A DNA stretch of 64,000 nt from Desulfovibrio desulfuricans. GTDB lineage: Bacteria > Desulfobacterota > Desulfovibrionia > Desulfovibrionales > Desulfovibrionaceae. Every line of letters begins with the position of its first letter. The stretch's first letter is position 1. The stretch spans positions 248,001 through 312,000 of the forward strand of contig NZ_JANFYZ010000004.1 in assembly GCF_024460775.1 (NCBI RefSeq). Reading direction: 5' to 3'. The notes beneath the pieces were generated by a model. That model did no database searches, was not told the origin of the DNA, and was given only the letters and a program-made list of their open reading frames with translations. Made by a program: the position numbers and the translations under genes. Positions 36,855-46,832 of the stretch are shown in pieces.

Positions 36855-37301
36855 CTACTTTCTGAGGGCCGCGGGGCTTGCCCCGCGCAGGGCAGCGGCC
36901 TTGTCCGCCACGCGCTGCATGAACTCAAGCAGATTTTCCTTTTCCTGCGCGCTGAGCACGCTGGTCACGGCATCATCCCATGTTGCAATAACTTCCATTA
37001 TCCGCGGGTACAGCTCCCGTGCCCGCTCGGTGGGAAAAACCGCGGCTGTGCGCTTGTCCCCAGGATTGACCTGCCGCCGGATAAGCCCTTTCTTCTCAAG
37101 CTGGGCCAGAGTGCGGGCAACGTTGCTTTTGTTCACGCAGATACGTTCGGGCAATTTGTCCTGAGTGATGCCAGGGTCGCGGCACAGGTTGAGAATGAAC
37201 AGATACTGGCTGCTATTGATGCCAAAGGGTGCGAGTGCGCGGTTGAGATACATGTAGTAATGCCGGTTGGCCAGCGTGATCCATTTATAGACAAGTTCCA
37301 T
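36855..37301 (-). CDS. MarR-family transcriptional regulator
   Basis: A 148-residue winged-helix regulator. NSSQYLFILNL, ITQDKLPERICVNKSNVART and the wing LIRRQVNPGDKRTAAVFPT are the MarR domain. The ATG follows AGGA. It is divergent from an MFS transporter across about 180 bases, a common arrangement in which the regulator represses both genes and responds to a transported small molecule. It also lies upstream of sdaA on the same strand, so a role in that gene's control is possible. Confidence 0.9.
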   Translation of the reverse strand: MELVYKWITLANRHYYMYLNRALAPFGINSSQYLFILNLCRDPGITQDKLPERICVNKSNVARTLAQLEKKGLIRRQVNPGDKRTAAVFPTERARELYPRIMEVIATWDDAVTSVLSAQEKENLLEFMQRVADKAAALRGASPAALRK

Positions 37302-37483
37302 GACATATTCCTGTGGCTGGTTGTCAGCAGACTCTGCAAGCCTGCGCCCTATGGATTGCAGCAGTCAGCACCGCAGGAAAAGGCTACGCTTGTGGTGCTT
37401 GCCTTGACAAGTGCAGGGGCAGAGGGTCATAAATCGTTGCGAGCGCAACGAACTGCCTTGAACCCTGTCAGCGAGGCCAGATC

Positions 37484-38698
37484 ATGCCCATGAAACACCG
37501 TCGCCTCCACGCAGCCCAGCAGACTGATGCCAGTTTGCGCGAGGCCCTTGCCGCCATTTGCCGGGGCAGCTTTTTGGTTGTCACCTGCATCAACATGCTG
37601 TTGATGACGGACTACTATCTCATTTTTGTCACGGGCACGGCCCATGTGCAAAAAACCTTTGGCACCAGCCTGAGCACAGCGGGGCTGACCTCCGGAATCA
37701 TGGTCATCGGCTGCCTTGTGGGGAGATTCCTTACCGGCAACCAGCTTTCCACATTTGGGGGCAAGCCCTGCCTGCTGGCAGGGCTGCTGCTGTTCACCGC
37801 GAGCATTGGCGGCCTTTTTATGGTGGATTCGCTCCCCATGCTTTTTGTACAGCGCTTTGCGGCCGGTTTTGGCGTGGGCGTGGCCGGAACCGCCACAGGA
37901 GCCATTGTGGCTTACGTTGTTCCTGTACGTTTTCATGGTCTGGGCATAGGCCTTTTTACCATGAGCGCCGCTCTGGCGCTGGCCCTTGGGCCATTTTTGG
38001 GCATTTTCCTTTCCCTCAGGTACGGATACCACACCCTCATGCTGCTCAATGCGGGCATCAGTCTGCTGTGCCTGGGTATTTTCTGCTTTTTGCGCAACCT
38101 GCCGCCCATGCGCCACCCTGCGCGCCCGGTATTGAGCCTGTACAGCTATATTGACCCGCGAGTGGTACGCTTTTCGCTGGTGGCTCTTGCCGTATGTCCG
38201 AGCTATGGCTGCATACAGGCATTTTTACCTTCTTTTGCGGCGGAGCACGACCTCACGAGCACCGCCAGCATATTCTTTTTGTGTTACGCCGGGGCGGCCT
38301 TGCTTACGCGGCCCCATAGCGGCCGCCTGTTTGACCGACACGGCGAACACGTGATTTTGTACCCCGCCCTGCTGCTCACGGCTCTGGCCCTGTATGTGCT
38401 TTCGCGCGCCGAAAGCGCAGCCGCGCTGCTGGGCGCGGGGCTGCTGCTGGGCGTGGGCTTTGCCAACTTTCAGTCTGTGGGGCAGGCGGTATCCCTCTCG
38501 CTGGTTTCACGCTCGCGCTATGCGCAGGCGACCACAACATTCTACATATTCTTTGACCTCGGAATCGGCCTTGGGCCTTACATATTCGGCCATCTTATCC
38601 CCTCAATGGGCTACAGCGGCATGTATCTGACCCTGAGCATCGTAGTTTTGGCTTCTGTTGGTATATATCGCCTTGTCCACGGTGGACGGACGCGCTGA
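37484..38698 (+). CDS. MFS transporter
   Basis: A 404-residue major facilitator with about 12 hydrophobic helices. GIMVIGCLVGRFLTG with the following loop matches the MFS motif between helices 2 and 3, and GFGVGVAGTATGAIVAYVVP and RPHSGRLFDRHG fit the second half. It resembles the drug/efflux or sugar-export branch, but the substrate cannot be told. The divergent MarR gene suggests inducible efflux of a toxic compound. Confidence 0.88.
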   Translation: MPMKHRRLHAAQQTDASLREALAAICRGSFLVVTCINMLLMTDYYLIFVTGTAHVQKTFGTSLSTAGLTSGIMVIGCLVGRFLTGNQLSTFGGKPCLLAGLLLFTASIGGLFMVDSLPMLFVQRFAAGFGVGVAGTATGAIVAYVVPVRFHGLGIGLFTMSAALALALGPFLGIFLSLRYGYHTLMLLNAGISLLCLGIFCFLRNLPPMRHPARPVLSLYSYIDPRVVRFSLVALAVCPSYGCIQAFLPSFAAEHDLTSTASIFFLCYAGAALLTRPHSGRLFDRHGEHVILYPALLLTALALYVLSRAESAAALLGAGLLLGVGFANFQSVGQAVSLSLVSRSRYAQATTTFYIFFDLGIGLGPYIFGHLIPSMGYSGMYLTLSIVVLASVGIYRLVHGGRTR

Positions 38699-38800
38699 AC
38701 CGGGGGGATGGCGCAGGGGTGCGCAAGCTGCGGGCTTGCCTCTTTTTTCCTCCGGTTGTAGGCTGATGGATAAAGATATTTCCCAAGCCACGAGGAATAC

Positions 38801-39541
38801 ATGGCAAACAAAAAGCCCAAAAAAAAGTCCGCAGATACTCCCACGGCAGTGCAGCCTTCCGCGCCCGCCGACACCACATCCACCCCGGAAACAGCCCCCC
38901 AGGCTGAACAGCCCCACGGCATCAGCAAGGTCAGCAAGGGTGTTTTTTTTGTAGGCATCGCCGTGGCCCTTGTGCTGGGCGTCTATGTGGGCAGCCTTGT
39001 GCCGTCAGTGTTCACGCAGGAGCCAGCGCAGCAGACGCCCGCAGGCCAGACGCAGACGGCCTCGCAGCCTTCCGCTCAGCCTTCCGGCCAGGCCAAGCAG
39101 GACAACCAGCCTCCCATTCCGCCTGAGCTGGCAGCCAAAATCGCCTCCATGGAACAAAATGTCCTTGCCAACCCCAAGGACGCGCATAACTGGACAGACC
39201 TTGGCAACCTCTATTTTGACACCGGCCAGTCGCGCAAGGCCGCCAGCGCCTACGAACGTTCTCTGGCTCTTGCGCCCGACAATGCCGATGTGCTGACAGA
39301 CCTTGGCATCATGTACCGCGAGCTTGGCGAATACGACAAGGCCGTGACGAGTTTCCGCCGCGCCTCCAGCGTGAACCCCCGGCATGAAAACGCCATGTTC
39401 AACGAGGGCGTGGTGCTTTACTTCGACCTCAAGCGCAAGGATGACGCCATGAAGGCATGGCAACGTCTGCTGGCAGTCAACCCCGCTGCGCGCGCTCCTG
39501 ACGGGCAGTCCGTTTCTGACGTAATCAGAAACCTGCGCTAG
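38801..39541 (+). CDS. Membrane-anchored TPR protein
   Basis: A 246-residue protein: a Lys/Pro/Ala-rich cytoplasmic N-terminus, one transmembrane helix (about 46-68, GVFFVGIAVALVLGVYVGSL), a Pro/Gln/Ser-rich linker, then about three tetratricopeptide repeats (residues 120-235; NWTDLGNLYFDTGQSRKA, VLTDLGIMYRELGEYDKA). TPRs serve as protein-binding scaffolds, here facing the periplasm. It precedes the giant sensor-like gene by about 125 bases on the same strand and may be co-expressed with it. Confidence 0.85.
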   Translation: MANKKPKKKSADTPTAVQPSAPADTTSTPETAPQAEQPHGISKVSKGVFFVGIAVALVLGVYVGSLVPSVFTQEPAQQTPAGQTQTASQPSAQPSGQAKQDNQPPIPPELAAKIASMEQNVLANPKDAHNWTDLGNLYFDTGQSRKAASAYERSLALAPDNADVLTDLGIMYRELGEYDKAVTSFRRASSVNPRHENAMFNEGVVLYFDLKRKDDAMKAWQRLLAVNPAARAPDGQSVSDVIRNLR

Positions 39542-39666
39542 GTGCAGCTGCGGCTAAAAGCCGTCCCAGCACGACAAACCGCCCCCTGCATCGGATTTGG
39601 AGGCGCATTCGCGCCTGAAGGGGGAAAGACCATAGATAGATCGGTGATCATACAGGCGGAACGACC

Positions 39667-42600
39667 ATGACTCTCACTTCCTCCGGCATTTCGCGTGCGT
39701 TGCTGCGCGCCTGCGCCCTTTTTTTGTGCATAACCTGCGCAGGTATTGGAGCGCCTTCCACGGCGCACAGCGGCATGATTCCGCCCGTGTTGCGTTCTGC
39801 AAACACGCCGCTGCTGCCCGACCTGCAATACTTTATTGACGTGACGGGAACCATGGATGTGGAGGAGGCTGCCGCCCCTTCCAACAGCCAGATGTTCAAA
39901 CCCCTGAACGTCAAGGAACTGCCGCGAGTCACCGGCGTGATGTGGCTGCGCTTTACCCTGGCCCCTCTGCCCGCTGGGGGACGCTCGCAGGCCATGCTGC
40001 TGGACATTGGGCCCGATGTTCCGGCTGACCCTGTTCTGTACGAACCAGCCGCCAACCCGGCGACAGACAGCGTTGAATGGCGCGAGATTCTCCCGAGTCA
40101 CCGCAATGTGATGCTGTTGCCCGAACCGGGGGCCGACCCGATCACCTGCTATATCCGCCTGGACGGCCTGCCGGGCATCTGGTTTTCACCCATGCTGCGC
40201 AGCCCGCAGGACGCAGCCTCCAACTGGGGCAGCCTTGCGGGCACTGCCGCCCTGCTGGCTCTTGCCGTGGTCATGCTGCTGTGCCTTTTGCGCGGGCTCT
40301 CCGAAAGGGGCCAATGGCGCATCTGGACAGCGCTTTACGTGGGTGTTGCACTGGCGCAGGGCATATTTGGCATGCCTGCCTACGGCTCCGGCAGCATAAC
40401 CCTTAATCAGGCTCTGGCGGTTCTCGCGCCTGGTCTGGCGCTTATGCTTCTGCCCCACGTGGGCCGTCATCTTATGCGCACGAGGGGCCGCTCGCCCCTG
40501 CTGGACGCCCAGTTTATATTGCTTTCCCTGCCGGGCGCGGCACTGGCCCTGCTGCCGCTCCTTCCCGGTTTTAGCTGGAGCATTCGTTTTCTTTCCCTCT
40601 GGCCTGCCTGCACGGTGATCTTTACCCTGAGCGCCCTTGGCGGAGCCATCATGGGCCTTGGCGGCGCACGGCGTTTTCTTTTGGGCTGTCTTGTGCCGCC
40701 CCTGTTTGTGGCTGCGGGCGTCATGGGGCTTGATTACGGCTACGCCGCAAATCTGCTGGCCTCTGCTCCCCTGTGGGGCACGGCCCTGAGCGCCCTGCTC
40801 ATTGCCGGAACAGGCCTGCCGCGTGACGCTGCCCAGGCCGAAGAGGGCAAGAAAGCCACAAAGCGCGAATCCGCAGCGGCGGACAAACGAAACTCCGCCG
40901 CGCTGGATGCGGCGCTGATCAGTTCCAGCCTTGGTGCCGGGACAAACGATGGCCCCATCAGCCTTGACACTCCGCTGGACGACCCCAATCTGCGTCTCTT
41001 GCCGCCCTCTGCTGTTACAGGCAAAACCGCCGCTGACTTTTCCGCCCTGCCGGTGGATATTTCTGACAATTCCGATCTGGAACCAGTTGCAGCGCCTGCC
41101 AGAAACCAGAAAAAGTCAGCCTCCGCCGTTGACCCCGGCATGTGGGAGAACCTGCTGCGCCCGCCGCTGGATCGCCTCATGCGCGAGGGCGCGGCTCTCG
41201 GCCATTGCTCCCTGCCCCCTGCGGTGCGCCAGTATGCTGAAAACATGCTTGGCGCTGCTGGCGATCTTGCCAGAATTATTGACAACCCCGGCAAGGAGCT
41301 GGACCAGACCAGCGTGGGCGAGCAGCGCACGGCCTTCAACCTGCAGCACCTTGTGCGCGAGGCGCACGATGCCGTGACCACTGCCGCCGAGAACTCGGGC
41401 ATCGGTCTTGCGTGGTACATGCCCCCCCTGCTGGGGCACATGTATGAAGGGCAGGCCAAAGCCCTGCGCGAAACCCTCGGCCTGCTGCTTGAAAGCGCCG
41501 TGCGGGCCACCACAAGAGGCGCTGTGCACCTTTCTGTACGCCGAGTGCCCGAAACCGCCGATCCGGGGCATCTGCTGTTTACCGTGACCGACACCGGGGC
41601 GGGCATCCCGCCGCGCGACAGATCTTCGCTGGCGCTCACCCGCGCATGGGAACTGGCCGGTTCCAACAGCGGGTACCTCAATGTGGAATGCGGCCCGCAG
41701 GGAACATCCATTGCCTTTACCCTGCGCCTGAAGCCGCTGGAGAACGAAACCGGAACAGAAGCTACGCCGGAACCACAACGCGCGCCCACCATTACCGTGG
41801 TGGCCGAAAGCGCCGTTGACCGTCAGGCGCTGGCCCACATGATAACCACCCTCGGCTGCAACAGCACCCAGGCCCGCAGCATGCGCGAAGCGCTGGAATG
41901 CAATCGCGAGGCCCCCGCTCTCATGCTCGTGGCCCAGTACCCCCACGACGGCCCCGCTGAGGCGGACGCTCTGGGCCGCTTTGAAGCCGAAGCCCTCAAA
42001 GTCGGGCTGCCCATATTCAAGGCCCTTGCCGTCACCAAGGACAATACCCGCTGGGATGAGCTGGCAGACACGGGTTACACCCACGCCCTGCTCGAACCTG
42101 TGGATGCGGAGGCCTTTGCCGCTACCCTGCGCGAAGTACTGGACGAAGCCGGATTTACAGACCACGGACCGGTTGTGTCAGCAGTGTCGGCCCCTGACCC
42201 TGCGGCAGAAGAAAGTGCCCCAGTGCCGCCCGCAGAGGATATTCCCCTGCCCGTTCACGAGGTCGGCTCGCCCGAACCCGAGAACATATCCGTCGATGCT
42301 GCCACCAGCATCCAGGCGCAGGAGCAGAACCAGCTACCCGACCTTTTCGGCCACGATGCTTCCTTGCAGAATGCCCTGCCGGGTACTGGCGCATCCATGG
42401 ATTCTCAACCGTTGACGCTGCTGTCGTCCACGCAATCACTGAATTTTGGCACCGCCGACCAGTCTGGCATGCTCCTGCCCATGATGGAAGATTCCCCTCA
42501 GGCAGAAGAAGATGCGCCCATTGAACTGACGGATCTTTTGCCGCCCGAGAACACTGCGCAGGATGCCGGGCAGGCGCTTGCCGCCATGCCGGACACTCCA

Positions 42601-44550
42601 GAAATTTCCATGGAGGAACCTGCCGCCGTTATTCCCGCTCCTGCCGATGTTGCCCCTGCTGGTGCGGCCCCGGTCGAAAAAGAAGCATCCCCGGTAGAAG
42701 GACTGACCGCACCTGAGCAGGCTGAACCGCTGGATATTTTGCCGGATGCGGCCCAGCCGGAGCCTTTGGGTATGCAGGCCGACGCAGAGCATCAGCCCGA
42801 AGCGCAACCAGAAATTATTGCGGAGATATTGCCGGAGCCATCGACAGAAGAACCGCGGGAAGCTGACTCTGCAACCTCGCAGCAGGAGCCCTCGCAGGCC
42901 GCGAACAACACTGACGCTGAATTTATGGCCTCGGCTGGCCTTGAAGGCCCGCAGTGGGCGGCAGAAGCCCCCGCTGCTTCGCAGACGAGCGAGCCAGAGC
43001 CTGAATCAGCACGGGAATCCGAAGCGGAAGACGCGGCAGCGCAACAAGAGAACCCCGCCTCTGCACCAGTGGAACAGGCGGAACTCGTCACAGATACGCC
43101 CGCAGTTACACCTGTTCCAGAAGCAACGGAGCAAATGTCTGCCCCGGCGGACAAGACGCCTGAGGCCCTCGAGACTCTCGACTGGCCCGAGCCGGAACAG
43201 CTTTCCGACCCAACCCCTGCTGCTAGGGAAACTGTTACCCCGGCAGAATTTCTCGAGGCCTCCCTGCCTTCGGATCCAGATATGCCCGAACCAGCAGAGC
43301 AGCCCGCAGAACAACCCACCGCCGAAAGCGCCGACCCTCTCAAGGCCATGACAGGCAGGGCTGGAGAAGCCACGCTGTCTCCTGTCAACAACGCAGCCTT
43401 TGATGTTCCCGCGCCTGCTGGCAAGGGCGCATGGGATACATACAGCCTTCAGGATGAATGGGTGGGTGAACCTATGCCCATTGGCACCCCCATCAAAACA
43501 GCCAGCCCTGCGCCCCGGCCAGCGCAAGGCTTTGGGCAAGGCTTTGGGCAAGGCATACCCCAGACGCCCGCACGGGATGCCCTGTCTGCCACCGCGCCCA
43601 CTCCTCCGCTTGCTGCGCCCGCCAGAGAAGAAAAAAGCTATGTCAGCCCCAGTCTCGCGCACCCCGGGGAATGGGTGGGCGAACCCATGCCCATGACCAA
43701 GCCCGCCAGGCAGGATGAGGCCTCCGGTACGGTCGACCAGAGTTCCAAGCAGGATTCCGGTCAGGCTGACGATGAAAGACATTCCCGTCAGGTTGAAATG
43801 CCGCGCACCGCAACGGGGCGGCTCATTCTCAAACTGCTGGGCAGCGCTGGCGACCGCCCCCTTGGGGCTGACAACGAACCTCTGCCAGGCGGCAAGCCCG
43901 ATCTCATGGCGGATCTGGCGGCCATGCCACGTCAGGATGATGTGCAGGCCGAGTCCCCTGCACTTGCTGGCACGCCCCGGGCAGGGTCATCTGCCGGAGT
44001 TGCGGAACCTCAGCGTTCCGCCGCCCACCTCAAGGGCAAGGCAACTGGCAATTCCATTATGAATTTCATTGCAGGCGCCGCAGAAGCCCTGCGCCATAAC
44101 GGGCATGACAACGCCCAGCATGCGCCTCAAGGCAGTCACTCCGGTGAAACAGCACCTGCACAGGCCCCTGAGGCAGTGAGCCATCGTGCGGCCCCTGCGG
44201 AGCAAAGAACCGTGGAGCCACAGCCAGCCGTATTTGCGCCGCAGGCTCCTGTGCAGCCCATAGCCCCGCGTGAAACGGATCAAACAATCCCGCAGCTTGT
44301 GGCGCGGCTTGATGCCGCCATGGACGATGCCCAACAGGGTTTCAAAAACCGGCGCTGCGCGGTGGTGGGTGATGCGGCCAACCGCATTGCCACGGAATCT
44401 GACGCCTTTGGCTTCCGCGTGCTGGCCCGTATGGCCCGTTGCGTGGAGCGCGCCGCCAAGGCCAATGACATGAACGCTCTACGCGACCTGCTGCCCGAGC
44501 TGGCCGTGGCGGTTGAACGCAACCGCATCGGCCTGACACCGCGCCGCTGA
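39667..44550 (+). CDS. Giant degenerate hybrid-kinase-like membrane protein
   Basis: A 1627-residue protein. Order: signal/anchor (1-35), an extracytoplasmic domain like 7TMR-DISM sensors (to about 180), about seven membrane helices (185-395), a coiled/DHp-like zone, a GHKL ATPase-like domain with DTGAGIP near 642, a receiver-like domain (705-830), about 700 residues of Pro/Glu/Ala-rich probable disorder (835-1535), and an HPt-like helix bundle (1535-1627). Key residues are lost throughout: no phospho-acceptor His-Glu in the DHp zone; the ATPase N-box Asn reads Ser (LLLESAV); the receiver Asp is Ala756 and its late Lys is Glu (LLEPVD); the HPt His is Asn1572 (AANRIAT). It is therefore probably a scaffold or allosteric sensor, not a kinase. 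Two EWVGEPMP copies sit in the disordered part. No family name is known to me. Confidence 0.8.
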   Translation: MTLTSSGISRALLRACALFLCITCAGIGAPSTAHSGMIPPVLRSANTPLLPDLQYFIDVTGTMDVEEAAAPSNSQMFKPLNVKELPRVTGVMWLRFTLAPLPAGGRSQAMLLDIGPDVPADPVLYEPAANPATDSVEWREILPSHRNVMLLPEPGADPITCYIRLDGLPGIWFSPMLRSPQDAASNWGSLAGTAALLALAVVMLLCLLRGLSERGQWRIWTALYVGVALAQGIFGMPAYGSGSITLNQALAVLAPGLALMLLPHVGRHLMRTRGRSPLLDAQFILLSLPGAALALLPLLPGFSWSIRFLSLWPACTVIFTLSALGGAIMGLGGARRFLLGCLVPPLFVAAGVMGLDYGYAANLLASAPLWGTALSALLIAGTGLPRDAAQAEEGKKATKRESAAADKRNSAALDAALISSSLGAGTNDGPISLDTPLDDPNLRLLPPSAVTGKTAADFSALPVDISDNSDLEPVAAPARNQKKSASAVDPGMWENLLRPPLDRLMREGAALGHCSLPPAVRQYAENMLGAAGDLARIIDNPGKELDQTSVGEQRTAFNLQHLVREAHDAVTTAAENSGIGLAWYMPPLLGHMYEGQAKALRETLGLLLESAVRATTRGAVHLSVRRVPETADPGHLLFTVTDTGAGIPPRDRSSLALTRAWELAGSNSGYLNVECGPQGTSIAFTLRLKPLENETGTEATPEPQRAPTITVVAESAVDRQALAHMITTLGCNSTQARSMREALECNREAPALMLVAQYPHDGPAEADALGRFEAEALKVGLPIFKALAVTKDNTRWDELADTGYTHALLEPVDAEAFAATLREVLDEAGFTDHGPVVSAVSAPDPAAEESAPVPPAEDIPLPVHEVGSPEPENISVDAATSIQAQEQNQLPDLFGHDASLQNALPGTGASMDSQPLTLLSSTQSLNFGTADQSGMLLPMMEDSPQAEEDAPIELTDLLPPENTAQDAGQALAAMPDTPEISMEEPAAVIPAPADVAPAGAAPVEKEASPVEGLTAPEQAEPLDILPDAAQPEPLGMQADAEHQPEAQPEIIAEILPEPSTEEPREADSATSQQEPSQAANNTDAEFMASAGLEGPQWAAEAPAASQTSEPEPESARESEAEDAAAQQENPASAPVEQAELVTDTPAVTPVPEATEQMSAPADKTPEALETLDWPEPEQLSDPTPAARETVTPAEFLEASLPSDPDMPEPAEQPAEQPTAESADPLKAMTGRAGEATLSPVNNAAFDVPAPAGKGAWDTYSLQDEWVGEPMPIGTPIKTASPAPRPAQGFGQGFGQGIPQTPARDALSATAPTPPLAAPAREEKSYVSPSLAHPGEWVGEPMPMTKPARQDEASGTVDQSSKQDSGQADDERHSRQVEMPRTATGRLILKLLGSAGDRPLGADNEPLPGGKPDLMADLAAMPRQDDVQAESPALAGTPRAGSSAGVAEPQRSAAHLKGKATGNSIMNFIAGAAEALRHNGHDNAQHAPQGSHSGETAPAQAPEAVSHRAAPAEQRTVEPQPAVFAPQAPVQPIAPRETDQTIPQLVARLDAAMDDAQQGFKNRRCAVVGDAANRIATESDAFGFRVLARMARCVERAAKANDMNALRDLLPELAVAVERNRIGLTPRR

Positions 44551-44608
44551 TCGGCCACGTTCCTCAGGCGCAACCAGCATTGCAATAACCTTTGACCCAA
44601 GGGAAGCC

Positions 44609-45031
44609 ATGTACAAGACCATTCTTATTCCTGTGAGCGGCAAAAACGGTCTGGACCGTGCCAAGTCTGCCCTGAATCACGCCAAAAACCTTGCCTGCGG
44701 CGATATTGTCCTCCTGCACATTTTTGAGCCGCTGCCCCAGATCGTGGGCGGCGAGGCCCACGCCGAACTTCTGGCGGAGCAGAAGGCCAAGGGGCAAACT
44801 CTGCTGAACACTGTAGCTGCGGAAATGGAAAAACCCGCCGGGTTTGTTCGCTGCCGTGTGGAAGAAGGCACCACGGCTGAAACCATCATTCGCGTGGCGC
44901 ATGAGGAAAATGCCGACCTTATCATCATGTTCACTGACGGACGCGACGGGCTGCAAGACATGCTGCTCGGCTCCATCACAGAGCGTGTGCTGCGCAATAC
45001 CGACACGCCGCTGCTGGCCATACGCCGCTAG
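44609..45031 (+). CDS. Universal stress protein (UspA family)
   Basis: A 140-residue cytoplasmic UspA-fold protein: MYKTILIPVSGKNGLDRAKS at the start, then the ATP-binding-type C-terminal LGSITERVLRNTDTPLLAI. The usual Gly-x2-Gly-x9-Gly-Ser loop is altered (DGRDGLQDMLLGS). It follows the giant protein gene by about 60 bases on the same strand and may share its transcript. Confidence 0.88.
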   Translation: MYKTILIPVSGKNGLDRAKSALNHAKNLACGDIVLLHIFEPLPQIVGGEAHAELLAEQKAKGQTLLNTVAAEMEKPAGFVRCRVEEGTTAETIIRVAHEENADLIIMFTDGRDGLQDMLLGSITERVLRNTDTPLLAIRR

Positions 45032-45172
45032 GCACCGCGCCATCTGTGCTGGCTGAGGCGGCGCAATAGTTTGTAAAGGCTGGTATCTAACCCGCCCTGT
45101 ACGCAGACGCCGCGCCGCCCGGCCTTTAACCGCGCGCACCCACTGCTGACGCGCTCTCACTGTGGGAAAACA

Positions 45173-46588
45173 ATGCTGCTATTTTTTGAAACACTGGGCC
45201 TTATTGTCGCCCACATACTTTCGTGGGTTGCTGTCTGCCATGCCCTGCTGACCAAACACGACCCCCGCGCGGCCCTTGGCTGGACTGTCACGGCCCTGTT
45301 TCTGCCTGTTGTAGGCCCCATCCTGTATGCCTGTTTTGGCATCAGCAGAGCAGAAAGCAGGGCCAGCCGCATCATGCGGCGGCAGCAGCCTCTGGAGCCG
45401 GATTACGCCCATCCGCCCTTTTCCAAGGTTCCGCCGGAAAATATCCCTGACAGCATAGCCCGCATGGAACACATCGGGCGTGTGCTCACCGAGCAGCACC
45501 TGAGCACCGGCAATGCCGTCACCCCGTTGCGCAATGGTGATCAGGCCTACCCGGCCATGCTTGCTGCCATAGACAATGCCAAGGACCACGTTTTTCTCTG
45601 CACCTATATTTTCAACGCAGGCCAGGTTGCAACGGCCTTTGGCGAGGCCCTGGCCCGCGCTGCGGAGCGCGGCGTGGACGCCCGCCTGCTGGTGGACGGC
45701 ATCGGCATGCTCTATTCCGTGCGCAAGCCGTGGAAAAAGCTTGCCCAACGCGGAGTGCGCGTGGCCCTGTTCATGCCGCCGCGCCTGTTTCCGCCCAATT
45801 TCAGCATCAACCTGCGCAACCACCGCAAAATGCTGGTGTGCGACACAGTGGCCTTTACCGGCGGCATGAACATAGCGGACGACAACATCGCCGCAGGCAA
45901 GACCAAGTATGTGCAGGACATGCACTTTCAGTGCGAAGGCCCCATTGTGGACCAGTTGCGCCGTGCATTTCTGCTCAACTGGGGGTTCTGCACCAACAAC
46001 TACACGCCCCTGCCGCCAGCCACTACCCTGCCGCGCGGCGAAAGCCGCTGCCGCATCATCATGGACGGCCCCGGCTCAGAGGCGGACATTCTCAACGACA
46101 TCTACTGCGCCGTCATCAATGCGGCCCGCCGCTCCGTGCGCATCATGACGCCCTACTTTCTACCCTCGCACGGGCTTGTCTCCGCGCTGCGTTCCGCCGG
46201 TCAACGCGGTGTGGACGTGCGTGTTGTACTGCCTGAAAAAAACAATCTGTTCTACGTGCACTGGGCGCAATACCGCCTGCTGCCCACCCTGCTGGAAGCA
46301 GGCGTGCGCGTATGGTACCAGCAGCCCCCCTTTGCTCACACCAAGCTGCTGGCCGTGGACGGCTACTATTCACAGATAGGTTCAGCCAATCTGGACGCCC
46401 GCAGCTTGCGTCTGAACTTTGAGCTGAACATGGAAGTGTTCAACCCGGATGTGCACGACCAGATTACCGCCCACATCGACAGGGCCATCATCACGGGACG
46501 CGAAATCACCAGGGATTACCTTGCAGCCCTGTCCTTGCCCGTAAAGCTGCGCAATGCCGCCTGCTGGATATTTTCGCCATATCTGTAA
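45173..46588 (+). CDS. cls: Cardiolipin synthase (PLD superfamily)
   Basis: A 471-residue membrane enzyme that joins two phosphatidylglycerols to form cardiolipin. Two N-terminal hydrophobic helices (about 1-45) anchor it, and the two HKD active-site motifs are NHRKMLVCD with GGMN and HTKLLAVDG with GSANLD. Length and layout match ClsA-like enzymes. It follows the stress-protein gene on the same strand. Confidence 0.92.
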   Translation: MLLFFETLGLIVAHILSWVAVCHALLTKHDPRAALGWTVTALFLPVVGPILYACFGISRAESRASRIMRRQQPLEPDYAHPPFSKVPPENIPDSIARMEHIGRVLTEQHLSTGNAVTPLRNGDQAYPAMLAAIDNAKDHVFLCTYIFNAGQVATAFGEALARAAERGVDARLLVDGIGMLYSVRKPWKKLAQRGVRVALFMPPRLFPPNFSINLRNHRKMLVCDTVAFTGGMNIADDNIAAGKTKYVQDMHFQCEGPIVDQLRRAFLLNWGFCTNNYTPLPPATTLPRGESRCRIIMDGPGSEADILNDIYCAVINAARRSVRIMTPYFLPSHGLVSALRSAGQRGVDVRVVLPEKNNLFYVHWAQYRLLPTLLEAGVRVWYQQPPFAHTKLLAVDGYYSQIGSANLDARSLRLNFELNMEVFNPDVHDQITAHIDRAIITGREITRDYLAALSLPVKLRNAACWIFSPYL

Positions 46589-46600
46589 TCACCCCACGCA

Positions 46601-46659
46601 AAAAGCCCCCAAGGAATCTCCCAGCCCGTATTCCGGGCCAAAAAACACCTTGGGGGCTT
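46601..46659 (-). terminator. Terminator for the sugar-acid cluster
   Basis: AAGCCCCCAAGG and CCTTGGGGGCTT form a 12-bp outer stem with an inner CCCG/CGGG hairpin; on the minus strand it ends in TTTTT. It also sits past cardiolipin synthase on the plus strand. Confidence 0.85.
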
Positions 46660-46832
46660 GAGCATGCATCCCTGAACCAAACTAGGGGGTTGTTTCTCAA
46701 TAAAAAATTTTGCGCCGAGTACAAGGAAAACAGTATTTTTTACGACAGGAGACTACGCTTTCTGTCCATGACTGGAGTAAAAAATGCTGGATGTCGCAGT
46801 GACTGGCCAAAAGAATTATTGGGAAAAGGCCC

